9,729 nucleotides of DNA. Origin: JBLHGU01 sp047615875 (lineage in GTDB: Bacteria; Pseudomonadota; Gammaproteobacteria; Arenicellales; CAJQKF01). Position 1 is the first letter of the stretch, and every line of letters starts with the position of its first letter. Location: NCBI GenBank assembly GCA_047615875.1, contig JBLHGU010000195.1, positions 1 to 9,729 on the forward strand, written 5' to 3'. This document shows positions 1 through 7,486 of the stretch, piece after piece. Both the position numbers and the translations under genes were made by a program. The notes beneath the pieces were generated by a model. The model ran no database searches, was not told where the DNA came from, and was given only the letters and a program-made list of their open reading frames with translations.

Positions 1-126
1 ATCTATTTCTCCAGCGTCCTACTTTGTTCGACGGTATATTGAGCTGTTGTGCGATATCTTTGTTTTCTATCCCCTCTGCCGCCAATAAGATGATTTTTGA
101 ACGCTCGTATAAACGGAGTGAAACCG
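1..126 (-). mobile_element. IS630-type transposase fragment (N-terminal helix-turn-helix only)
   Basis: Reading the minus strand from about 126 down to 2 gives an open frame of about 40 codons. It contains ERSKIILLAAEGIENKDIA, then QQLNIPSNKVGRWRNR, running off the left window edge. This is the typical N-terminal helix-turn-helix of IS630-family transposases: an R-x-x-I-I-L-L-A-A-E-G helix, an N-K-D-I-A turn and a V-x-R-W-R recognition helix. The usual residues before this helix and a start codon are not visible, because around position 124-133 the sequence becomes plus-strand condensation-domain coding. The catalytic DDE region would lie outside the window. The 5' end of the transposase gene is therefore missing, and this junction marks where the NRPS gene was truncated. 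The family call rests on motif recognition alone; another HTH protein is possible but less likely. Confidence 0.72.
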
Positions 127-2162
127 AATATGCCACCAGCTGAGGTTAATTTGCATAACTTAGTTTGCACGGAGGGTGCAATATCGACCTTAAGAACAGA
201 ATTTGATCTTAGGTGTGAGGTTTGGGAGGAAAATCAGGAAATCACAGGTGAGCTCACATATAATTCCATGTTGTTTGCTCAACAAACTGGAGATCGACTA
301 AAGGCTTATTACACGTCCGCACTAAGTTCTATTGTTGAGAAAGAAAATTCCCTGGTAAAGGAAGTTTCCCTTACCAATCTACAAGGAACTCCAACGTCTA
401 TGGCTGTATGGCATGGGGATGCCAAAACTTACTTCAGGAAACCCCTTCATAGTTTATTTGAAACTCAGGTGAAATGCTCACCGGATGCAACAGCATTAAT
501 CGAAGATAAGCTTGCCTCTCGTACGATTAGTTACTCAGACTTAAATAATCAGGCTAACCTGGTTGGTCGATATTTACAACATTATGGAGTTCAAAAAGGG
601 CAGACTATCGGCATCTCTATGCAACGATCAATAGAACAAGTTGTTTGTCTGTTGGCGATCATTAAAGCAGGTTGTGCCTATGTGCCCATTGAGCCTGGTG
701 CTCCAAAGGAGCGTGTAGAATTTATACTTAAAGACGCCATGGTTGGGGTGACGTTTACAGATCAGGCTGATAACAATCTGCCTGATTCAGCGCAAGTTAT
801 CAATATTCAGGATCAGTGGCAGAATATTTCCAAACAGCCCGCTTCCAATATTGATGTAACAGTCAACTCAAATGAGCTTTTTCAAGTGATATACACTTCG
901 GGTTCTACAGGGTTTCCAAAGGGTATTCGAAATGCTCATAAGGGTGCGGTGAATTGTATAGACTGGCTACAGAACACTTATCCTTTTGCCGAGCAAGAGG
1001 TTTGCTGTCATAAGACATCCATTGCCTTCGTTGATTCAGTGATGGAAATTTTCGCCCCGCTTGTTTATGGCAAACCGTTGGTTTTAATCACCGATGAAGT
1101 TGTCCGTGATTCAGTTGCTTTTATTCATGCGCTTGAAGCTCATTAGATCACACGAATCATCCTGGTTCCTACGCTCTTGAAAATGCTGCAAACTATCTGA
1201 CCGACAAAAGCCTGGAGAAACTGACACTATGGATATGTGGTGGCGAGACATTACCGCTGGACGTGGTTAAACTATTCCATAAAACATTTATCCATCGAAG
1301 GTTGGTTAACTTGTATGGATCAACTGAGGTCTCTGCTAACTTGACCTGGCATCAAACTTCAACAAACGACTTAAATGTACCTATCGGAATGCCGTTGCAA
1401 AATTGCCGACTTTATCTACTTGACTCGAACAGACAACCTGTCCCTGACGGCGCCATAGGCATGATTTACGCTGCAGGTGATGGACTTGCTCTGGGCTACA
1501 CTCATCCCGAAGAGCTTCCGAATGATTTTTTCTATGACTCAGCTATTGGTGAGCGCCTATATAAAACTGGAGACTTAGGTCGATACAATTATGAAGGCAA
1601 AATAGAACTCCGCGGTAGGCTTGATGAGCAGATTAATATTCGCGGATTTCGGGTCGAACTCGAAGAAATTGAAATGGCAATGGGACGTTGTTTCGAAGTA
1701 CATGGTGCTGCGGTTATCCACGATAACGAAACAAGTCGATTGGTTGGGTTTCTGGTAGGTCCCAATGAATTTGTACGAGAGGAGCTAAAGGAGAAATTGC
1801 CTGCCTATATGATCCCCTCTCTGTTGATCGAAATGGATGTCTTGCCGACTTTAGCCAGCGGAAAAATAGATAAAGTTGCCTTGCAAAACTATGTTATACC
1901 AAAACGTGGTAGTAAGATTAAGCCTGAAAATAAAACAGAAAAAAGTATGCTGAAAATTTGGGAAGATGTTCTTAAGGTTTCTCCGATTAGTACTAATGAC
2001 GATTTCTTCGATTTAGGTGGCCACTCACTGTTGTCAGTTTTACTATTCGCAGAGATTGAAAAGTGGTTTGGTGTTTACCTTTCTACGGCAACATTATTTC
2101 AGGCGCCAACCATCTCGCAACTTAGTAAGTTTGTTATTACGGCTTCTCCTGGCACTAACTAA
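127..2162 (+). pseudogene. NRPS module, C(partial)-A-PCP, broken by a nonsense codon and a frameshift
   Basis: This is a remnant of a nonribosomal peptide synthetase module. The first frame (to 1146) begins inside a condensation domain. The acceptor-side end is visible (FDLRCEVWEENQEITGELTY, then LF), but the HHxxxDG half is missing beyond the IS630 junction. An adenylation domain follows: A3 YTSGSTGFPKG, A5 NLYGSTE, A7 YKTGDL, A8 GRLDEQINIRGFRVE and A10 SGKIDK. A carrier domain ends the gene, with LGGHSL carrying the phosphopantetheine serine at 2025-2027. TAG at 1144-1146 interrupts frame 1. The same frame continues beyond it as ITRIILVPTLLKMLQ, as expected for this domain. A one-base loss near 1188-1192 (CAAAAC to CAAAC) then moves the reading to frame 3, which ends at TAA 2160. 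Pocket residues read V-D-M-I-I-G-L-A-N-K, resembling a beta-alanine pocket. No start codon or promoter of its own is visible. The domain assignment is secure and the inactivation is likely. Confidence 0.9.
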
Positions 2163-2202
2163 ATCAATTGGACAATGAGAAAAATTTATTTAGCAAGTCT
2201 TA

Positions 2203-2976
2203 GTGGTGATGATTGACATGAGTAACGGAACGCCAGAGGTGTTAATCCACACTTTTCACCAAGTGCAGGGGCCAACCTTAATAGGACTGCACGGGGCAGG
2301 TAGCATGTTGTTCTTTAGAAACCTTGCTCAACGTCTTTCGAAAAGTAACTCATTTCATGTTTTGCAAGGGAAAAATATGGATCGCCTGGATGGGAAACAT
2401 AATTTTCACACAATCCATGGGTTATCCTCTTCTATCGCTGACCGCATTCAGTTAATCGATCGACAAGGCCCTCTATTTTTATGCGGTTGTTATGGAGTGA
2501 TTATTTTAGAAACGGCGCAACGACTGTTAGACCGTGGTGTTAAGGTAGATGCCTTGCTAATCTTTGACTCTACTGGCCCACCTAAGTCAGAGACACCCTC
2601 TAACACGAGTAAAGTGTTAAGTGAGTTAGTTCGCCCAATACGACAATGGTTTAGTATTCCAAGCTCAAGTAGTATGTATGATTGGTTAAAGCATCTGATA
2701 CAGAAGCCCAAGGCCCACAAAGCGCGGAAAAATTCCTTTAATAAAATAAACAGAAGTCTTTTAGAGCATTATCAGCCTGCTCACTACAATGGAAGAATTG
2801 TACTAATTCGAAGTGAACAATTTTCGAAAAAAGAGTCAAAACGCAAACATTTGACCAGGTGGAGTGCCATTACTAATGACTTTGAGCACTATACAATATC
2901 CGGAACACATTGGACTATGTTTCGTCCACCCCACATCAGCGAACTTTGTCGCTTAATAGAGAACATCATTGACTGA
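2203..2976 (+). CDS. Thioesterase-like alpha/beta hydrolase of the NRPS locus, nucleophile elbow altered
   Basis: The 257-residue product resembles NRPS thioesterase domains, which release the finished peptide from the last carrier or remove wrongly loaded groups. Visible elements are the oxyanion strand LIGLHGAG (26-33), the elbow region LFLCGCYGVIILETAQRL (91-108), an acid in LIFDS (D122) and a histidine in SGTHWTMF (H236). The elbow does not fit G-x-S-x-G: there is no serine, C96 is the only plausible nucleophile, and the stretch to the following glutamate is one or two residues short. Activity is therefore doubtful even though the frame is open. GTG at 2203 is the first start after an in-frame TAG at 2191; ATG at 2209 or 2218 are alternatives, and no clear Shine-Dalgarno sequence precedes any of them. 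The gene lies 40 bases after the first module and overlaps the next by 8 bases. It could once have been fused to the upstream PCP, since its N terminus resembles a PCP-TE linker. Confidence 0.78.
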   Translation: MVMIDMSNGTPEVLIHTFHQVQGPTLIGLHGAGSMLFFRNLAQRLSKSNSFHVLQGKNMDRLDGKHNFHTIHGLSSSIADRIQLIDRQGPLFLCGCYGVIILETAQRLLDRGVKVDALLIFDSTGPPKSETPSNTSKVLSELVRPIRQWFSIPSSSSMYDWLKHLIQKPKAHKARKNSFNKINRSLLEHYQPAHYNGRIVLIRSEQFSKKESKRKHLTRWSAITNDFEHYTISGTHWTMFRPPHISELCRLIENIID

Positions 2977-5517
2977 ATACCAACATAAATCGAGTTTCGA
3001 AAGTCAGCTTAGTATATATCCAGTCCACATTGAAACGAAGTTGCTCGATAACTTGCTCTCACTTGCAGAAAGAGAAGGAGTGTCTCTCAGAGCAATGGTT
3101 TTGATGTCCTTTCAGGTGGTATTAGGTAAGAGCAGCAATGTAATAGAATCTCAATTAGATGTGTATTGCAGAAAGTCCGATCTGTCTTTTGCATTGAACG
3201 GGCATATTAGTTGTTGCATTGACTTGACTGTATTGTGGAAAGAGTTGTTAGCCAATACGCATTCTGTGCTGTTGAAAATAGACGCGGTAAATAGTCATTC
3301 AACGATTACACGAGATCGTTCAAGGAGAGCACTGCAAGGGCTGCGAGGCACGAGGTCTATTACAACACCGGTTTTTAATCCTGGTGTAGTCTTAACCGAT
3401 GATGCGGAGCTTACAGGGCTGGAGTCAGATTTTGGCGACTTTGAAGTTGATCTAGGATTATTAGTATGTATTACAGACCTTGAGAATGTCGATGTCGATC
3501 TAGTGTTTCGAAAAAAAATTGTTTGGGTTAGATACAGTTGAGCGTTTTGTTACCCAGATGAAAGTTCTATTAGGTAATATGGTCATTGCACCTAATAAGC
3601 CAACTGCCTTGCTGTCTATCATGACTGACAAAGAGCGCAACACAATTTTGTACGATTGGAATATGACCGAAGCCCCTTGGCCTAAAGAAAAGTGTATTCA
3701 TGAACTCTTTGAAGCCCAGGCCGGCGTTGTTCCTTCGCATATTGCGTTAATAAGCGGTGAGAATCGCATTACCTACGCGGAGCTTTTTATTGAGGTAAGC
3801 AGGGTCGCCTCTCTATTAGCATCTGTAGGTGTAACCACAAATACACCAGTAGCTTTATTACTTGAGCGTAGTATAGAAACCGTAGTAGCAATTTATGCTG
3901 TGTTAAGAGCGGGGGGGGTTCTATGTGCCAGTAGACTTACATTGGCCAGATGATCGAACAAACTATGTTTTAGATGATGCTTCTCCACCGGTTATTATCG
4001 CGTCTACCAAGCACATAAGCAAAGTGCCAAAAAGTTACACCGGCCAAATCTATTGCATGGATGATCTGCCCCCGCAGGGGAAGCACGACTTTCAACCAAT
4101 GTCCTTGCAAGATGCCACATCGGGTGTTTATTGTCTTTACACTTCGGGTACCACGGGATACCCGAAGGGAGTTGTTATCGAACATCGTGCATTGGTAAAA
4201 CGAATCCAGTGGCTTCAAGATAACTATTCACTAGCTGCAAATGATCGGGTTATAAACAAAACACCTTATGGATTAGGCATTTCAGAGTGGGAGTATTTTT
4301 GGGCATTACCTCGCGGTGCTACTTTGGTTCTCACCAAACCGGAGGGGCACATGGACACGGCGTATCTTTATTCTGTTCTTGTGCAAGAACAGATTAGAAC
4401 TGGATTTTTTGTACCATCCGAACTCAACTTGCTTCTGGACTATATGCATGCCAAAAATCTTGAATATACCACTAACATTAGTTACTTATTTACATGTGGC
4501 GAGGGCTTAAAGCCTGAGACGTGTGAGCAGTTCTCATTCAAATTCGATGCCAGGCTTATAAATCTTTATGGGCCGACCGAAAGCGACATGACGTATTGGG
4601 AGTATCCAAATAATTCCATGGAGAAGCGAATAACTAAAGTTCCTATTGGTAAACCGATAAGCAACACTAAAGTTTATATTCTGGATGAGTGGATGCAACC
4701 GGTACCGATCGGCGTCCCTGGGCAAATATGTTTTGGTACTGATTTTGCAGCACGAGGTTATCTAAACAATCCTGAATTGACAGCAACTCACTATGTGTAA
4801 AATACATTTGCTGAGGGGATCTTATACAAAACTGGTGATTTGGCTCAGTGGTTGCCAGATGGCACTACAGAGTTCTTGGGTCGAATTGACAATCAGATCA
4901 ATTGGAATGGACTACGAATCGAACCCTCGGAAATTGAGGTCTACTTAAATCAATTGCCGGATGTAAAAGATAGTGTAGTAGTCATACAGGAATACGATTC
5001 GAATCAGAAACAGTTAGTTGCCTACATTGTCTCTAAAGAGGAAGAAGGTTTATCACGAGCAGAATATCAAGAGTATCTTAGTGAGAAATTACCTGTATAC
5101 ATGATTCCGTCGGTTTACATTGGCATTCCAATAATTCCATTGACCCGGAATGGGAAAATAGACCGAATAAAACTTCCCAGGCCGTCAAGAATTGAACATA
5201 GACAAGCTAATGCTTTTGAAATTCCTAATAATGCGATTGGAAAAGTAGTTAGTGAGATTTGGGTTGAAGTGTTAAAAATAGATAAGATAGGCATACACGA
5301 TTGTTTCCTGGATCTAGGTGGAAATTCCCTGAATGCTATCCAGATTACCTCACGGCTACGTGATGTTTTTGATATCGAGATACCAATAAGAGCTTTACTG
5401 GAGTCTTCCCAAACAATATCCGAAATTACTCGTTATGTGGAAATGATATTGCAACTTCAACAACCTTTTGGTGCGCATGAAGAAGAACAAAAGAATAGGG
5501 AGGAATTGATTTTTTAG
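2969..5517 (+). pseudogene. NRPS module, half C-A-PCP, broken by two homopolymer frameshifts and a nonsense codon
   Basis: This NRPS module is spread over four open frames. TTG at 2969 overlaps the thioesterase stop and begins about 200 residues that match only the C-terminal half of a condensation domain (GVSLRAMVLMSFQVVLG, and later DTVERFVTQMKVLL). No HHxxxDG motif is present. A run of eight A at 3511-3518 shifts frame 2 to frame 3, and the A domain then begins (IHELFEAQ, ITYAEL, RSIETVVAIYAVLRAGG). A run of eight G at 3911-3918 shifts to frame 1, which restores FYVPVD. Next come A3 YTSGTTGYPKG, A5 NLYGPTES and A6. TAA at 4798-4800 stops the frame, which then continues unchanged through A7 YKTGDL, A8 GRIDNQINWNGLRIE and A10 NGKIDR. 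The PCP has LGGNSL with its serine codon at 5326-5328. The gene ends at TAG 5515 without C, TE or epimerase domains. The adenylation pocket lacks the usual aspartate. Removing one base from each run would leave the TAA as the only break. Confidence 0.9.
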
Positions 5518-5615
5518 TTTTTCTCTGAGCTTAGTTGTTCGCTACTGAGAAGATATTGACCTGGCGCAAGATTCCTCAGCGAAACGACCCTCTGCAGGTA
5601 GTCAGCAGACGTTTA

Positions 5616-5850
5616 TTCAGGGAGACTGAGAGTATTTGAAATGGCCCTGTTATGGCTGAACTGGAGGCGATTGATCAAAATCATCTGTACAAACTCAAAC
5701 GCACCAAACGGGTTAAAGAGTTGATAACTAAGGTGCATTCAGTGTGAGTTAACTTGTTTCAACAGCGGATGCGAGATGAAGGAATGCACACTTCAACTAC
5801 AGGGTTGGCAAGGTGGATAGTTGTCATCCTGTGTCGACTAGCAAAATGCA
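5616..5850 (+). mobile_element. IS1380-type transposase remnant, frameshifted
   Basis: Frame 3 reads a degraded RETESI-stop-NGPVMAELEAI (compare R-G-D...G-N-x-P-V-M), then DQNHLYKLKRTKRVKELITK up to TGA at 5745. This is the pattern of the IS1380-family transposase core, with R-G-D, then E-A, then Y-L-F-K-L. Frame 1 from 5782 gives ECTLQLQGWQ, and frame 3 again from about 5809 gives RWIVVILCRL; together these match the family's later strand pair (L-x-L-x-G-W followed by R-R-V-V-V-L-R). Two stop codons and two frame changes show that the gene is dead. No terminal inverted repeats or target duplication were recognised. It lies about 100 bases after the second NRPS unit, so the peptide locus is flanked by transposase debris on both sides. 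The family call is from memory of the motif; moderate confidence. Confidence 0.62.
5742..5756 (+). repeat. 15-bp direct repeat, copy 1
   Basis: GTGTGAGTTAACTTG is present here inside the IS1380-type debris and again at 7277-7291. It contains the 8-bp palindrome AGTTAACT. The bases just upstream are also related (GTGCATTCA here, GTGCGTTCAAACT in copy 2), which makes a common origin more likely than chance. Confidence 0.5.
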
Positions 5851-6095
5851 TTCTGATCGGATTTGAATGTCAACTGATATTGTGCTTAAGGGATACCAAT
5901 CCATTTCGCCGCACCGGCAGATTGAATCTGGTTCGATGTAACAGAATGTCGTAAAAGCCGCCCCATTGTCCAAAACTGAGCAAAATGTCACAGACTCGGC
6001 CTAGTAAACAGTCGTAGAATATATGTTTTCTTACAGATCATTTAAAATAATGTCTGCCTTAGATCGATTTATACCTGTGCCAGGAGTGTCGCATA
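5851..6095. other. Non-coding stretch between transposase debris and the TAXI gene
   Basis: No supported gene lies here. An open frame continues from the transposase debris to a stop at 5953, but its residues show no family pattern. The region from about 5980 must hold the promoter of the next gene. TAAAAT at 6043-6048 could serve as a -10 box, but no convincing -35 box sits at the right distance, so no promoter is called. Confidence 0.4.
6082..6086 (+). promoter_or_regulatory. Ribosome binding site of the TAXI gene
   Basis: AGGAG lies 9 bases before the ATG at 6096. It is the clearest Shine-Dalgarno sequence in the window and fixes the start of this gene. Confidence 0.75.
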
Positions 6096-7073
6096 ATGAT
6101 TAGGAACACAATAATTGCATTAACCTTGGGGTTGGCTCTGACCTCAGCCCACTCTGATGAACTACTAACCGGTGGTACGTCTGGAGCTTACTACAATGAT
6201 ATTGGGCCAAAGGTACACAAAGTTCTGAATGCCGCCCTGTTTCGCTATCCCTTGAAGCCGGGTAAGGGTTCTGTAGGAAACTTCAATGCGATTGTCGATA
6301 ATCCGCTGATAGTTGCGCTGGGACAAGCTGATGTGTTCGCTCTGATGAACATCGAAATGCCAGGCAAGGTTATCAGTATACCGACTGGGGTGAGGGAATG
6401 CCTGTTTGCGGTTACTAACAATGCGGGAATTTCTGGTGAGCGCGAGGGTGATGGCTGGGGCAATATGTTGAGTCTGGCCAAGCGTTTGCGTGTAGCATTA
6501 CCCGGAGATGGTTCCGGCTCTGCTAAGACCTTTCAATTTATTCAGTCCATTAATCCCAAATTGGCTAAAGCGAAAAATATTAAGCACTATGGATCTTCTG
6601 ATGATGCCATCAACGCGGTGGTCTTTGACCAGGCAGACATCGCATTTTTTGTGCAAATGCCGGATACCCGCAATCCTTTATTTAAGAGAATAAAGGATAA
6701 GAAACTGCAATGGATTGGAGTGGGTGATCGTATGATGTTGAAGCAGAACGTCGGTGGCAATAAAATCTACGCCATTGATACAGTGCCAGTGGAAGAGACC
6801 TGGGGTGGGTTTGGGACGCCCAAGTCTCTGACTACAACCTGCACTCAGGTTTTTGTCATGACCGGGGATCTTGCCCGTGGTGACGTCAGCGATGTTGAAA
6901 CCCTGAAAGACCAGGTAGAGCTTTTAGTTGATAAGCAAGCCGAATTCGAACCGGATGCGGATTGGTATGTCAAAATGGTTGGTAAGATCCAAACCGTTAG
7001 CTCCAGCGCATCGGAAAGCTTGTTAATCGCTGTGGATAAAGCTGCGGATGCGGTAAATAACTCTCTGAATTAG
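6096..7073 (+). CDS. TAXI-family periplasmic solute-binding protein
   Basis: The 325-residue protein resembles the substrate-binding subunit of TAXI-type TRAP transporters, which capture small organic acids or amino acids in the periplasm for a membrane permease. A signal peptide is visible: MIRN, a hydrophobic stretch to about residue 17, and likely cleavage after SAHS (residue 20). The mature protein opens with LLTGGTSGAYYNDIG (23-37), the family's first glycine-rich motif. It continues with GSVGNFNAIVDN then LGQADVFAL (58-83), RVALPGDGSGSAKTF (132-146) and SSDDAINAVVFDQADIAFFV (167-186), all in the family order. Cys102 and Cys249 could form a disulfide. Length is normal. No DctQM-type permease gene is adjacent, so it either serves a transporter encoded elsewhere or has another binding or sensing role. 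The gene is intact, unlike those to its left. The substrate cannot be read from the sequence. Confidence 0.82.
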   Translation: MIRNTIIALTLGLALTSAHSDELLTGGTSGAYYNDIGPKVHKVLNAALFRYPLKPGKGSVGNFNAIVDNPLIVALGQADVFALMNIEMPGKVISIPTGVRECLFAVTNNAGISGEREGDGWGNMLSLAKRLRVALPGDGSGSAKTFQFIQSINPKLAKAKNIKHYGSSDDAINAVVFDQADIAFFVQMPDTRNPLFKRIKDKKLQWIGVGDRMMLKQNVGGNKIYAIDTVPVEETWGGFGTPKSLTTTCTQVFVMTGDLARGDVSDVETLKDQVELLVDKQAEFEPDADWYVKMVGKIQTVSSSASESLLIAVDKAADAVNNSLN

Positions 7074-7486
7074 CCTGTGAAAGGATATTGTATTATTGTC
7101 AGGCTGGTAGTCTGAAATTTGTAGAAGTAGCAGATAACAGCCGCCTATACGCTGTATTGATATCAACCAGGTGTACTATATAGATTCAACCTGAGTCAAT
7201 GAGATGTTGAGGAGCTGTTCGCAAAGATGACACTCGCTTGAGTAACGAAGCTATTCAGTTGTAGTGCGTTCAAACTGTGTGAGTTAACTTGGCGATCCCT
7301 GTCATTTTGTCAGCCAGCCGTGTTCAGTACAGCTCTCGACATAAATGTTGATCTATAAAAAAATTTGAGGGCTTCCGTCTGACCCTAGATTTATTATATT
7401 ACTGCCGTCTCCTTATCTCTACCAATTGAAAAAAGTCAGTGTTAAGGTTTGCCCTAAATTAGGATAATAATACTCAGGCCAACAAC
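7074..7486. other. Non-coding stretch of 413 bases
   Basis: No gene is supported here: all frames contain frequent stops and no protein motif was recognised. The stretch holds the second copy of the 15-bp repeat. It should also contain the promoter of the DUF2868 gene. TTGAAA at 7426-7431 and GATAAT at 7463-7468 resemble promoter boxes, but their spacing (31 bases) is wrong. AGCCTG (7072-7077) and CAGGCT (7100-7105) could pair just after the TAXI stop, but the loop is 22 bases and no T-run follows. Confidence 0.5.
7277..7291 (+). repeat. 15-bp direct repeat, copy 2
   Basis: This is identical to 5742-5756 (GTGTGAGTTAACTTG). It lies in non-coding sequence on the far side of the TAXI gene, so the two copies bracket that gene. 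Confidence 0.5.

Noticed and set aside
2490..2720. Minus-strand open frame of 76 codons inside the thioesterase gene
   Set aside because: It is antisense to a recognisable coding frame, has no protein motif and no ribosome binding site.
3511..3918. Programmed ribosomal frameshifting at the A8 and G8 runs
   Set aside because: Two shifts plus separate stop codons in the same gene, with no supporting stimulatory structure noticed, fit decay or sequencing error better.
6245..6693. Open frames on both strands inside the TAXI gene (6245-6481 minus, 6508-6693 plus)
   Set aside because: The overlapping TAXI frame has a signal peptide and family motifs throughout; these are shadows.
7072..7105. Possible terminator hairpin AGCCTG/CAGGCT after the TAXI stop
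   Set aside because: The stem is only 6 bp with a 22-base loop and no T-run, so it is too weak to call.
7426..7468. Possible promoter for the DUF2868 gene (TTGAAA and GATAAT)
   Set aside because: The spacing is 31 bases, far from the usual 16-18, and no better pair was found.
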